Position numbers and translations under genes: made by a program. This document shows, piece by piece, positions 24,185 to 33,653 of a DNA stretch of 64,000 nucleotides (positions are counted from its first letter, which is position 1; every line of letters begins with the position of its first letter). The DNA comes from Rhizobium sp. CCGE 510. Its GTDB lineage: Bacteria > Pseudomonadota > Alphaproteobacteria > Rhizobiales > Rhizobiaceae. Where the stretch lies: positions 1 to 64,000 of the forward strand of contig NZ_AEYF01000013.1 of assembly GCF_000292525.1 (NCBI RefSeq). The letters run 5' to 3'. The notes under the pieces were generated by a model, which was given only the letters and a program-made list of their open reading frames with translations, was not told the origin of the DNA and ran no database searches.

Positions 24185-24813
24185 ACGAGGTCGTTCTTTA
24201 CGACTACTGGCGATCGTCGGCGAGCTATCGTGTCCGCATCGCGCTCAACCTGCTGAAGATCGACTACAGGGCGGTGCCGGTCAATCTCCTGGAGGGAGCG
24301 CACAAGACGCCGGACTATCTCGCGCTCAACCCGCAGGGGCTGGTGCCGACCCTGGTGATCGATGGAAAGATCCTGACGCAGTCGCTCGCCATCATCGAGT
24401 ATCTGGCCGAGCTGCGGCCGGAGTGCGGATTGCTGCCGGGAGACAGTGCCGATCGCCAGCACGTCCGGGCGTTGGCATACGCCGTCGCCATGGACATCCA
24501 TCCGATCTGCAACCTGCATGTCGTGTCGCATCTCATGACCCTGACCGAGAAGGCTGACGCCCGCGAGGAGTGGATGAAGCATTTTATTGCCGCCGGACTT
24601 GGCCAACTGGAGGCGATGATCGGCGAAGCCGGCGGAGCCTTCAGCTTTGGCGATGCGCCGACCATGGCCGACCTCTGCCTTGTCCCGCAGGTTTACAACG
24701 CCCGTCGCTGGGGCGCTGATATCACGCATTTCAAGCGCATCATTGATATCGACGCCCGGTGCGCCGAACTGCCGGCCTTCCAGGCGGCGCATCCCGACCG
24801 TGTGAAGCCGTGA
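24181..24813 (+). CDS. maiA: Maleylacetoacetate isomerase (zeta-class GST)
   Basis: A 210-aa glutathione-dependent isomerase converting maleylacetoacetate to fumarylacetoacetate. YDYWRSSASYRVRIALNLL carries the zeta-class SSxSxRVR glutathione site. NPQGLVPTLVIDGKILTQSL is the cis-Pro/GSH-binding region. APTMADLCLVPQVYNARRWG is the C-terminal helical domain signature. The ATG overlaps the fahA stop. It completes the homogentisate pathway; only the tyrosine aminotransferase step is not encoded here. Confidence 0.94.
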   Translation: MNEVVLYDYWRSSASYRVRIALNLLKIDYRAVPVNLLEGAHKTPDYLALNPQGLVPTLVIDGKILTQSLAIIEYLAELRPECGLLPGDSADRQHVRALAYAVAMDIHPICNLHVVSHLMTLTEKADAREEWMKHFIAAGLGQLEAMIGEAGGAFSFGDAPTMADLCLVPQVYNARRWGADITHFKRIIDIDARCAELPAFQAAHPDRVKP

Positions 24814-24868
24814 TATCACCGCTGGGGTACAACGCATCAGGCTGAGGCCCGGTAACTGGACGGAGAGA

Positions 24869-25378
24869 CTACGCGTCCCGCCAGGAAGGGAACGTCGCCG
24901 CCTGACCCAGCCGCCTGCCCGTTTCGTCGATAAGCTGCCAGACGGTCACCTTCTCGATCCAGAAACGGCGCCCGGATTTTGCGATCCTGAGGCCGCGACC
25001 ATTGTCGACGAAACCATCGCGGGCGACACTATTCAACAGCCGCTGACGCTCGGCGCGATCAGGCTGCTCGGCCGAAAGCCGCGACGGCAGCGCGATGAAT
25101 TCATCCCAGCTATATTCGAAACAGGTCTGCGCCGTGCGGTTCGCGTAGATGAAGCGCGGATCGGGCAGCGTATTGTGCGCGAGGACCACGAAAGGCGCGT
25201 GGTTGTAGAGCCAGTCCGGCCCTTGCCCGTCCTGGACAAGAGGACGACCGACGATGCGCATGTAGCTGCCGGTGAGAAGGGAGAAGAAATCGGGATCGCT
25301 CGTCAGGTCGAGGGCGTGATTGTCATAGGGAGAAGTCACGAAGGCCTCGTTGGTCAAATGCGTCGATGCAGGCGACAT
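24869..25378 (-). CDS. MEKHLA domain protein
   Basis: A 169-aa PAS-like protein. HNTLPDPRFIYANRTAQTCF and ISWDE-type spacing in FEYSWDEFIALPSRLSAEQP, followed by AERQRLLNSVARDGFVDNG and a closing GRRFWIEKVTVWQL, form the MEKHLA domain. That domain occurs C-terminally in plant HD-ZIP III factors and alone in bacteria, where its ligand is unknown. It converges with maiA and is divergent from the ClpP-like gene. Confidence 0.75.
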   Translation of the reverse strand: MSPASTHLTNEAFVTSPYDNHALDLTSDPDFFSLLTGSYMRIVGRPLVQDGQGPDWLYNHAPFVVLAHNTLPDPRFIYANRTAQTCFEYSWDEFIALPSRLSAEQPDRAERQRLLNSVARDGFVDNGRGLRIAKSGRRFWIEKVTVWQLIDETGRRLGQAATFPSWRDA

Positions 25379-25679
25379 AGCCGATATTCAATGCGCACGT
25401 CTATGATGCCTTGTGAACCGCGATCCTTTCCCGGCGAGCACCGCCGTTTACCTTGTCCCATCACTTCTGATTGTGACGCTTGCCAGAAGATCGCCCGTTG
25501 TGCATTGATCGGATGCTGCTGGGGTCGCCATCAACATTCTCTGCGAAGCCATTGTTCTTCAGACCGTAATCGGCGTCGGCTGGGTGCGGACGGCCGGGAT
25601 TCACGGGGGCAGGTGATTTCATCAGCTGGCTATACAGAGCCGCCAAGCTATGCTGCGAATGATGACAGGAGAGGTACAG

Positions 25680-27008
25680 GTGCTTGAGGGCTGGGGAAGA
25701 ACGGGGAAATCCGTCTCGTTGATCGCGATGTTGCTGGCGTTCGTCGCCATGGCCGGAGAGGGGCATGCGGCAATTTCCTACCAACGTCTGGACGGCGCCC
25801 CGGGAGAGCGTGGCCTGGTGATAAAGGGCGTGTTTGAATTCTCCGACGATCCGACGCAGCTTGTCGACGAATACAAGCAGTCCCAAGCGGACTACATCAG
25901 CTTTGACTCGCCCGGCGGAAACGTGGTCAGTGCGATCAGCTTCGGCCGCGCCATCCGCGCGCTGAATGCAAGAACACTCCAGATCAGAGCCCTGGAATGT
26001 GCATCGGCCTGCGCCTTCGCCTTCGTCGGTGGCGTCGAAAGGTTTGCCGAGCCGGGCTCCATCGGCGTGCATCGGATTTCCCTTTCCGACGATATCCCCA
26101 TGGACAACAAATTGGCAGTCTCGACCGTTCAATTGATGACCGGCGAGATCATCGGCTATCTCAACGACATGGGGGTCAGCCCCAATCTGCTTCAGCTCAG
26201 CCTGTCGATCGACAGCACCGATATAAGGTATCTCACTGCTGCGGAAATGCGGAACTGGAACATCAACACGCCCGAGGATATGCCTGCGCCGCAGGAAAGC
26301 GCGCCGCCGCCTGCCGCCGCGCCTGAGGTGAGCGCAACACCCGCCGATATGCCGTCTGACCCCAGCGCTTCCGAGGAGGCGGCCGCATCCGCACCCGGCG
26401 ACCTGACCACGGAAGCTGTTGATTTCGTCAACCGGTACAATGACGAATGGTCAAAAGACAACGCCTCGGCGCTTGATTTCATGAAGAGCATCTATGCCGA
26501 CCAGGTCTCCTTCTTCGGAACCTCGGTCGACAAAGACGTCGTGCTAAAGGACAAGGCGACCTTCGCCCAACGCTGGCCGCAGCGCATCTACAGCGTCAAG
26601 CCCGGCTCCGTGACTGCGAGCTGTGCCGGAAAATGCGAAATGTCGGGAATCGTTGAGTGGTTTGCCGGAAACAGGGACACGGGTAAGACTTCCTCCGGCA
26701 TGGCGGAATTCTCCTTCGTGTGGAACACGGCCTCTCTGCAGATCGAGTCCGAGACTGGAAAGGTACTCGCCACGGACAAGGGGACCAAGGCGCCGGATCG
26801 GTTGATCCATCAGTGGACAGGACTGGACGACATCTGCCGCACGAGTGTCGATCGCGAGGGCGCCGAGACGCTACGGGCATGCAAACGGCGCGACGAGCTC
26901 GGTCCGCTGCTCAATCGTGTCGACTGGTGCTACGGCCATAACGATGAACCCGAGAGCGATAAAATGTGGCACAAATGCGATGCCAATTCCTATAGGTATG
27001 GCGAGTAA
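25680..27008 (+). CDS. Exported protein with ClpP/crotonase-like domain (COG3904-like)
   Basis: About 442 aa. A GTG at 25680 is preferred because AGGAGAGG ends 5 bp upstream; ATG 25650 in the same frame has no ribosome site. A signal peptide covers about residues 7-32 (…VAMAGEGHA). The ClpP-like segment runs YISFDSPGGNVVSAISFGRA … ALECASACAFAFVGG, where the Ser-Ala position matches the nucleophile area of SppA/ClpP folds. A Pro/Ala linker (about 205-240) leads to a NTF2/SnoaL-like C-terminal domain and a Cys-containing tail. Peptidase activity is not proven by motif. Confidence 0.65.
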   Translation: MLEGWGRTGKSVSLIAMLLAFVAMAGEGHAAISYQRLDGAPGERGLVIKGVFEFSDDPTQLVDEYKQSQADYISFDSPGGNVVSAISFGRAIRALNARTLQIRALECASACAFAFVGGVERFAEPGSIGVHRISLSDDIPMDNKLAVSTVQLMTGEIIGYLNDMGVSPNLLQLSLSIDSTDIRYLTAAEMRNWNINTPEDMPAPQESAPPPAAAPEVSATPADMPSDPSASEEAAASAPGDLTTEAVDFVNRYNDEWSKDNASALDFMKSIYADQVSFFGTSVDKDVVLKDKATFAQRWPQRIYSVKPGSVTASCAGKCEMSGIVEWFAGNRDTGKTSSGMAEFSFVWNTASLQIESETGKVLATDKGTKAPDRLIHQWTGLDDICRTSVDREGAETLRACKRRDELGPLLNRVDWCYGHNDEPESDKMWHKCDANSYRYGE

Positions 27009-27058
27009 GGATCGCCGGTCCGCGGCGAGGTGTGGTAGTTTGTCCAAAGGGAGGGCGA

Positions 27059-27080
27059 GGTGGTCATTGCGATGACCACC
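27059..27080. terminator. Hairpin after the ClpP-like gene
   Basis: A perfect 9-bp stem, GGTGGTCAT (27059-27067) with ATGACCACC (27072-27080), and a TGCG loop lie 50 bp after the stop, between convergent genes. No T run follows. Confidence 0.4.
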
Positions 27081-27098
27081 GTCAAGCGATGACGGCGC

Positions 27099-27436
27099 CT
27101 AGCAGCCATCAAGCGCCTTTATCCTCGAGACCAGGGTCTTGCCAAACACGTAGGTGGTCTGGACATCGGCGCGACCCTGGCAGCGACGTCCATCATTGGT
27201 GACGTATTCGTACGAAACCCTGACATCATCATTGCCGCGCAGCGCGTGCCTGTGAGTTTGAGCGGCTGCGACATCGCGCCGAAGTAGGCGTGGATCGACG
27301 CTTCGTTGAGGGGCCTTGGCCGCGCTTCTCCGGAACGACCAAACGCTGAGGCGGTTTCACCATCGGCTGCAGCGAGCGCGGAGTAGAAGGCCGTCACCAC
27401 CGTGCCCATAGGATCGTGCGGAAACGTCTTGCTCAC
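27099..27436 (-). pseudogene. Frame-disrupted remnant of a small exported-protein family gene
   Basis: Coding-like sequence is split over several minus-strand frames. One frame gives VVTAFYSALAAADGETASAF and LNEASIHAYFGAMSQPLKL. A second gives LVVPEKRGQGP between them. A third gives RGNDDVRVSYEYVTNDGRRC and ends KTLVSRIKALDGC with a TAG at 27099-27101. Joined, they form a plausible protein with the VVPEKRG…YY/FYG…ALDGC layout I associate with small rhizobial proteins. At least three indels are needed. It borders the three-gene island at 27641. A sequencing error cannot be excluded. Confidence 0.5.
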
Positions 27437-27640
27437 CTCGGACGCCGGGTCAGGTCCGTCCTCGTCAATCGCGTCGTAAGTGATCCCACGGTTTGCGCCT
27501 TGGCGTGTCTTGGAAAAGCAAGATTTGCAGGTTGAGTAAGAAAAGTACGATCGTGAGATCTCGACAACTTACGCGGGATGACCAATGCTTCAAAACTGGG
27601 AGATTCGACCAGTCTTGGTCGACTGGGTTCGGGAGCATTA

Positions 27641-30076
27641 ATGGAAATCACGCATTTTTCGCCACGCGATCTGCTGGGCGCCGCGAAGTGGAGCTCACTT
27701 CTCTTCACAACCTACTCGCTCAGCCTGTCTTTTCTGGAAGCTGTTCCGCTTTCGTCGGTCAACCGCAGCTTTAAAGACTTTACGGTACTGACCGATCTCG
27801 AAGGCTATCTCTCGTCCCTCAGCGACGTAGGCGCAATTGGCGTTGGCCGGGACTACGACCTCGTTCCGATCAAGGTCGATGGTGGCGTCTTTCATCCAAA
27901 AATCTCCCTGCTTGCGGATGACAGCGGAAACATTCGCGCCACGGTCGGCTCGGGCAATCTTTCGTTCGGTGGATGGGGTTACAACCACGAGGTGCTGGAG
28001 ATTCTTCGTCCAGGTAAGGATTCGCGCTGCTTTGCCGATCTAGCCGAAATGCTAGAGGCGATGGCTGCTGCTTCAATCCCGGGACGTCGCTTCGAGTGTC
28101 TGAGGCCTCCAAGCCTCAATCAATTTATCGACATAGCACGGCGTGCGTCCATTCAGACAGGAGAAGGCAGAAGCCGTTTGCTCCATACGATGAAGGGCTC
28201 GCTCATTCCTCAATTCCGCGAGATGGCAGACGAGCTCGGAGGCGCGCGCGCCCTCACGATTGTTTCACCCTTCTTCACCCAGCACGCTGGCGTGGAAGCG
28301 TTGGCTTCAGGCCTTGAGTGTGCCGACGTGTCGGTAATGGTACCGCTAAGGGCCCCGTCAATGTTCGAATTCAAGGAGGCCACGATGGCCGGTTTTCCTT
28401 GCAAGCGGGTCACCAGCGAGCTTTTCGAAGATCGGCGCTCGCTCCACTCGAAGCTCTTCGATATCCAGTGCGAGAAAGGTCGGCTTGTGGTGACTGGTAG
28501 CGCGAACGCTACGGTGCCCGCACTGCTCGGTCGCAACATTGAAGCCGTCGTCGTCCGTCCAACCGACCGTTCAACTTCATTGGGCTGGCGCCCGACGACC
28601 CGGAGCGACAGCATTTCAACGGAGGAAAGAGAGCCTAAGCCATCGAGCGGGGCGGGGCTGATTGTCGACTACAAGGGCGGCGCCGTCGTCGGCCGGGTGA
28701 TGGGCCTCGACGCGACCGGCGACTGGGATGCTTTTCTTTCCTCTGGAACTCGGCGACAGCAAGTCGGCGCCGTGTCGATCGACGGGAGCGGCAAATTTAG
28801 GTTCGCTCCTCCGTCGAACATGGATCCACTTACCCTTGCTACATCGGTTCAGGTGATCCTCATAAGGGGTGATATCGAACTTAGGGGCTGGCTAATCCTG
28901 CGGGATCTTATTGGAGCGATTTCACGGAGAGGTCCAATCGCGCGCGTCATTAACCGCATAATCAGTGGACTGGACACCCTCGCCGACGTCGGCGCAATCC
29001 TCGACTTTTTCGCCCGCGATCCCCAACTCCTGTTCGACGCGTCCGCCCGCTCGGGAGGTGGCAAGTCCGACCGCAAGGATGCCATATCGTTCTTCGGCCA
29101 AAATCTGTCAGCTTTGCGCGGCACCAGCGCGTTTGACATGGATGGGACAGGGACGGGACTGGAAGCCGCTCACTCCGGCGATGCTTTAATCGAGGCCCTT
29201 GTTCGCCACCTCGCGAATGCGATGCCGCAATCGCACGACGATGCTGCAGACTATCCCGACGAGGATAGCGAACCGCGTGTGGGAGAGGACGTGGTGCGGA
29301 AGCCTTCCATAAAAAACAAGCGGAGCAATCAGCATCTTCAATGGCCAATCGTCGAGAAGGCGTTCGAGCAACTCTTCGCCAAGCTCGAAGAGCACCCTGC
29401 AGGCTCACAGAGGGCGGCGGGCCTTTTCGTCTTGTTCGACATGATGATCCAAATCGTCCCTCGTACCGAAGCGCCGGACGAGCTCCTCCACTTTTTGATG
29501 CGCCGTTGGCACCGAGCGGCGGTCGGGGCCAGACCCACAGACACGGATCCGACGTCCCTCGATCAATGCTTCTCAATCATTGCTACACGGATGGTCATAT
29601 CGGATGGGATGTTGGCACCGAGGATGCACGCCGCCCTGCAGACTTGGATCGGAGGGGAGTTGGACGAGGATTTCAAGAACCTCTTCGAGCCAACCGCTAG
29701 CGGTACCGAAGAGCGTCGGATCTATCCCGAAGGACAGGACGCCGAATGGAAACAGGCATGGGCGCGGCTAGTCGGGTCAAAGACACAATGGAGCGCGATG
29801 AAGGAGCTTAAAGCGGCTCTGGCGGTGGGTACGCAGGTTGTCACCATACCGGAAGGCGCCAGCCCCCAAGAGCGCAGCACCATCGAGAAGGTGGTCCAGG
29901 GTAAGTCCAAGCCCAGCCGCATCGCCTACCTTACGTCTCGGCGATCAGACAAAGTCGCGTGCCCAGCTTGCAACATGGGTCTGGCGCTCGAGCAGCGAGG
30001 CAGGCTCGCGGCCAAGCGTATTGCGTCATGCACCTACATGCGGTGCGGCTGCGTCGTCATCGACATCTCACTTTAA
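27641..30076 (+). CDS. Phospholipase-D-type nuclease with zinc ribbon (island gene 1)
   Basis: An 811-aa protein. ATG 27641 is chosen because GGGAG lies 5 bp upstream. Two HKD-type half sites are visible. The first is FHPKISLL (H85, K87) with GSGNLSFGG (N106) and NHEV. The second is LHSKLFDIQ (H269, K271) with GSANATVPAL (N289) and NIEAVV. This is the paired active site of PLD-family nucleases. The long middle (about 310-760) is unassigned. The C-terminus carries CPACNMG … CTYMRCGC, a zinc-ribbon pattern for nucleic-acid contact. It is 10 bp from the next gene and forms a unit with it and the KAP NTPase. DNA or RNA cleavage is inferred from the fold. Confidence 0.75.
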   Translation: MEITHFSPRDLLGAAKWSSLLFTTYSLSLSFLEAVPLSSVNRSFKDFTVLTDLEGYLSSLSDVGAIGVGRDYDLVPIKVDGGVFHPKISLLADDSGNIRATVGSGNLSFGGWGYNHEVLEILRPGKDSRCFADLAEMLEAMAAASIPGRRFECLRPPSLNQFIDIARRASIQTGEGRSRLLHTMKGSLIPQFREMADELGGARALTIVSPFFTQHAGVEALASGLECADVSVMVPLRAPSMFEFKEATMAGFPCKRVTSELFEDRRSLHSKLFDIQCEKGRLVVTGSANATVPALLGRNIEAVVVRPTDRSTSLGWRPTTRSDSISTEEREPKPSSGAGLIVDYKGGAVVGRVMGLDATGDWDAFLSSGTRRQQVGAVSIDGSGKFRFAPPSNMDPLTLATSVQVILIRGDIELRGWLILRDLIGAISRRGPIARVINRIISGLDTLADVGAILDFFARDPQLLFDASARSGGGKSDRKDAISFFGQNLSALRGTSAFDMDGTGTGLEAAHSGDALIEALVRHLANAMPQSHDDAADYPDEDSEPRVGEDVVRKPSIKNKRSNQHLQWPIVEKAFEQLFAKLEEHPAGSQRAAGLFVLFDMMIQIVPRTEAPDELLHFLMRRWHRAAVGARPTDTDPTSLDQCFSIIATRMVISDGMLAPRMHAALQTWIGGELDEDFKNLFEPTASGTEERRIYPEGQDAEWKQAWARLVGSKTQWSAMKELKAALAVGTQVVTIPEGASPQERSTIEKVVQGKSKPSRIAYLTSRRSDKVACPACNMGLALEQRGRLAAKRIASCTYMRCGCVVIDISL

Positions 30077-30086
30077 GGTATCGACC

Positions 30087-31682
30087 ATGCGACTCGACGA
30101 AATCGACAGATCATTGGACGACGCTCCGGGTTTCAGGGTGGTCGGCGAACTCACGCTCACGGAGAGCGGCGTCGATCCGATTGGGCTAAGACAGCTCAAT
30201 CTTGATCTTATGGACGCCACGGTCCCAGGCATCAACAATGTTACTCGGTATATCCGGCCGTACACCTTCATGGCTTGGGCGTGGTGGCGAGCCGCGCGAT
30301 ACGCCCAACGCAAGGGCATGACGCCTGAAACGATGCACGACCTCGTCGCGAGATATGAGGCGATGTACGCGTGGTCACACTCCATGGTCGGTAGTCCATT
30401 CCGTGGCGAGGTCACAGTAAGAAGATACCTCAACGCCGAACCAGGGACCGACACATTTACCTTCTCCGGACCGAACTGGGAGCGCTACAAGAAAGAGCGG
30501 ACCAGCTTCATGGCGCCTACCGAGTATGGGCCTTCGATAAAGGCGCTGCGGTTTTTGAAGCCGGAAGATGGGATGTTCGGTTGGGCCGAGGAGGCGCTTC
30601 CCGCCCTCGAAGCGATCGACGCCATTATATCCGCCAGTTTGCCGGCGCGGTTCTTTGAGCTGGATCCTCCGACCATTCGTGTCAAGGAGTTGGAAATGTT
30701 CGCCGAGGTACTGCACGTCGATGATCCGACGGATGCCGAAGTCGAAGTGTTTCGTCAACTCTTCTACGAAGTCGGCAGCTCTAACCGGGCTTGGAAAGAA
30801 GTCCGCCGGCGCAAGGCGACGATCGATCTGCTGCGCTCGATCCTTGTTGACGAAGGCCCGCTCGATATCGATGGCCTGCGTCGCGCCCTGTCAAAAAACG
30901 GCGCCATCGTATCGAACGAGGGCGATCTTGCGGAAATGCGCAAATCGGCAACCATGCTTTGCCATTTGCAGGTTCGCCAGCTTCAGCGACTTGCCACCGA
31001 AACCCTGATGCTGTGGGTTGAGGTGTTCCTTAGCGAGACCTCAAACCGTTCACGCAGCATTGACGATATAACGGACCATGCGCATCAGATGTCCCGGCTG
31101 CAGGACGCCGACTATGCGAACAGCGGATCCGTCGGAGAGTACATGGAACGGATACGCGCTGCAGCGAAAGACAAAGGCTGGCCTGCCGGCGCTGCTCTTC
31201 CACACACAGGTGTCGTGGAAATGATGCATGCTCTTCAGCACGCCCAGTACTCGGAGCGGCCTCGTATTCCAGCACTAGTGGCAAGGTCTGTAGCTATTGT
31301 CCGGGCAGTGACAAAGGAATTCGAGGGTAGGGATCTTCCCGAGGGCGTCCTGAACGCGATCGAGGGACGTCCGGACAGAATGCCGATGGGTCTGATGACA
31401 CGCCGGATTGATGCGCTTTCAGAGAGACCACTCTCCGCTTTGTGGAGAGAGGTCGTGGAGCGCTGGGTTATAGGCCAACATGTCCACTGGTCCGCCGTAC
31501 GAGGTGGTGACGGAAAGAAGCGCTTGAGGATCGGCCTCGAGGGTGACGGCTGGATGCTTGTGCGCAAGCAGCCTAGCGGCGGCTTCGCACCGACGCCGGA
31601 CAGGCTTTGGACGCTTCTCGCGCTTGGAACCGCATGCGGTATTTTTACGACGTCCGACGAATGGGAGTTCGACGTCGCGTAA
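30087..31682 (+). CDS. Protein of unknown function, DUF6361-like (island gene 2)
   Basis: A 531-aa protein from ATG 30087 (AAGG upstream); the much longer open frame runs back inside gene 1 and is rejected. The N-terminus reads MRLDEIDRSLDDAPGFRVVG, then GVDPIGLRQLNLDLMDATVP and RYIRPYTFMAWAWWRAARYA. The order 'small target motif, then a tract about a low-complexity-free, Trp-rich helix' recalls DUF6361-type proteins that I have seen listed beside PLD proteins and helicases in defence loci. That resemblance is from memory and weak. No catalytic motif, signal peptide or membrane segment is evident. The rest is mostly predicted helix, ending in a Trp-containing domain (WVIGQHVHWSAVRGGDGKKR). 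Confidence 0.5.
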   Translation: MRLDEIDRSLDDAPGFRVVGELTLTESGVDPIGLRQLNLDLMDATVPGINNVTRYIRPYTFMAWAWWRAARYAQRKGMTPETMHDLVARYEAMYAWSHSMVGSPFRGEVTVRRYLNAEPGTDTFTFSGPNWERYKKERTSFMAPTEYGPSIKALRFLKPEDGMFGWAEEALPALEAIDAIISASLPARFFELDPPTIRVKELEMFAEVLHVDDPTDAEVEVFRQLFYEVGSSNRAWKEVRRRKATIDLLRSILVDEGPLDIDGLRRALSKNGAIVSNEGDLAEMRKSATMLCHLQVRQLQRLATETLMLWVEVFLSETSNRSRSIDDITDHAHQMSRLQDADYANSGSVGEYMERIRAAAKDKGWPAGAALPHTGVVEMMHALQHAQYSERPRIPALVARSVAIVRAVTKEFEGRDLPEGVLNAIEGRPDRMPMGLMTRRIDALSERPLSALWREVVERWVIGQHVHWSAVRGGDGKKRLRIGLEGDGWMLVRKQPSGGFAPTPDRLWTLLALGTACGIFTTSDEWEFDVA

Positions 31683-31709
31683 TTGAGGACGGTATCTAAC
31701 GGAGAATAC

Positions 31710-33653
31710 ATGCGAAATTGGTTCAAACGGGGCGAGGAGACGAAAATTGCAGCACCGGAGCACAAAGAGCCCGAGGACGTGACAAGCCTCGCTGTCGAAC
31801 CGGTGACTCATCTTGACCAGTATCTTGCCTACTACATAGGAAGAAGGAAGCCCGGATACGCAGTTCTCGTCACCGGCGACTGGGGCAGCGGCAAAACCTT
31901 CCAGGTTCGGAACGCGTTGCCTGACACGCACTCCTATTACGTCAGCTTGTTCGGCCTCAATACGCCCGAAGATGTTGAGGCCCAGGTATTTACAAAGATG
32001 TTCCCTTGGGCTTCCGCGGTCAAACGGGTAGCCGACAAGGTAGATGGCACGTCCGTCAACATACCGGTTTGGGGCGCCATCGGCACTGGAGGCCTGGCCG
32101 GTTGGATCGCAGGATCCTTGATAAGGAACCAGGTGGATCTCTCCCGACCTCTGATCTTCGACGATCTTGAGAGATGCACTGTTGCCAACGACATCTTGCT
32201 GGGCCTCATCAACCGATACGTGGAGCACCATGGATGCAGGGTGATCGTCATCGCCCACGACACGAAGGTCGTGAAGTCGTTCGCGGAAAACAAGGAGAAG
32301 GTTTTCGGCCAAACAATCAATATCGTGCCGAACGTCGAAGCTGCGTTTCAAGCGTTCGTCACGTTTTTCGAGAGGCCCGGCGTCGCTGATCGTCTAGGTG
32401 AGAAGAGACGGGAGGTATTATCCATGTTCCGAGAATCCGGCGCGGCCTCGCTTCGTGTTCTAAGGCACGTGGTCGAGGACGTCGGTCGTCTGGTAAATGC
32501 TCTCGAGGATCGTCACCTCGCGAATGACATGGCCGTCATTGAGCTGATACGAATGTTTTCAGCGCTGGCCATTGAGACACGGTCCAACAGACTGGAGCGC
32601 GCGGACCTGCTCAAGCGTGGCGAAAAGATCTTCGGTTTTCGGATGGATCGGGGCCGCAACCGCGCCGACCCGCCAGAACCTCCGGCGTTCGTTGCCGCGG
32701 CGCAGAAATATTCGTCCGTCGACATCTCCAGCACGCTGCTAGGGGACGAAGTGCTGATCGAAATGCTGTTCGATGGACGTTTTGATCAGGGGCACATCCG
32801 AGACAGCCTGAACCGAAGCGCCTACTTTCTGGAGAAGGAGGCAGCTCCGCCCTGGCAGGTCGTGGGGAGCTTCGACAAATTGGACGACCAAGACGTCGAC
32901 CAGGCGCTACAGCGAATGAACGAGCAATTTGAAAAGCGCGAAGCGTCTTCGTCTGGCGAGATCCTGCATATCGTTTCGTTGAAGATGATGATGGCTTCAA
33001 GCGGCGCTTCAAAGAGTACGCTGCGACAGGTAGCGGACGCCTCAAAAACCTATATCGACGACTTGCTTAAGGCAGGGAAACTGCCTCCTAGACCGGCAGG
33101 TTGGATGTGGACTGACGATTTTGCATCGTCGCACGGTGGAGTTGGATATTGGGTCGCCGATTCGTACAAGGCGGAGTTCAAAGAGGTTTTCGATCATCTT
33201 GTAGTTTCACGGATCAAGGCGAGGGATAAAATGCTGCCGGGAGAGGCACCCGCACTTCTGGAGGTGCTGAAGTCAAACGGCCAGAAGTTTTTCGAGAAGG
33301 TCTGTCATACGCACAATGGCGTGATGGAGTATGAGGACATACCGATCCTCGCGCACATCGAACCATCCGACTTCGTGGACGCATGGCTCCTTTCGCCGAA
33401 AACGGGTTGGTACTGGATTGGAAATGCACTCAAGCAGCGTCGAAACGCAGCACCCCAATATCCGGCGCTCGCCGCAGAGATCGCCTGGTATCCGAAGGTT
33501 CATCGCGAAATGCTGAACCGCGGGAAGTCGGAAAGCGGTCTCACGCGCGTCCGGATCGAACGTGCAGCGGATCTCATAGGGCTCCCAAGATCGACGCCCC
33601 GCACCTCCGGGCCCAGGCCCGCCGCGACGCCTCGAACGCCCGCTGCATCCTAA
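31710..33653 (+). CDS. KAP-family P-loop NTPase (island gene 3)
   Basis: A 647-aa NTPase. ATG 31710 follows ACGGAGAATAC. Walker A is VTGDWGSGKTFQ (56-63), Walker B is PLIFDDLERC (about 147-156), and VIVIAHDTKVVKS looks like the sensor strand. Between Walker A and B lies a hydrophobic insert, IPVWGAIGTGGLAGWIAGSL (about 118-137). An inserted membrane segment at this place is the hallmark of KAP NTPases, which occur in phage-exclusion and defence loci (PifA being the classical case). The C-terminal 350 residues are helical and unassigned. It should act at the membrane as sensor or switch for the nuclease; this is inference. Confidence 0.75.
   Translation: MRNWFKRGEETKIAAPEHKEPEDVTSLAVEPVTHLDQYLAYYIGRRKPGYAVLVTGDWGSGKTFQVRNALPDTHSYYVSLFGLNTPEDVEAQVFTKMFPWASAVKRVADKVDGTSVNIPVWGAIGTGGLAGWIAGSLIRNQVDLSRPLIFDDLERCTVANDILLGLINRYVEHHGCRVIVIAHDTKVVKSFAENKEKVFGQTINIVPNVEAAFQAFVTFFERPGVADRLGEKRREVLSMFRESGAASLRVLRHVVEDVGRLVNALEDRHLANDMAVIELIRMFSALAIETRSNRLERADLLKRGEKIFGFRMDRGRNRADPPEPPAFVAAAQKYSSVDISSTLLGDEVLIEMLFDGRFDQGHIRDSLNRSAYFLEKEAAPPWQVVGSFDKLDDQDVDQALQRMNEQFEKREASSSGEILHIVSLKMMMASSGASKSTLRQVADASKTYIDDLLKAGKLPPRPAGWMWTDDFASSHGGVGYWVADSYKAEFKEVFDHLVVSRIKARDKMLPGEAPALLEVLKSNGQKFFEKVCHTHNGVMEYEDIPILAHIEPSDFVDAWLLSPKTGWYWIGNALKQRRNAAPQYPALAAEIAWYPKVHREMLNRGKSESGLTRVRIERAADLIGLPRSTPRTSGPRPAATPRTPAAS

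Noticed and set aside
29838-30086. N-terminal extension of island gene 2 back into gene 1
   Set aside because: The extension overlaps the zinc-ribbon end of the PLD protein in another frame; ATG 30087 has a proper ribosome site.
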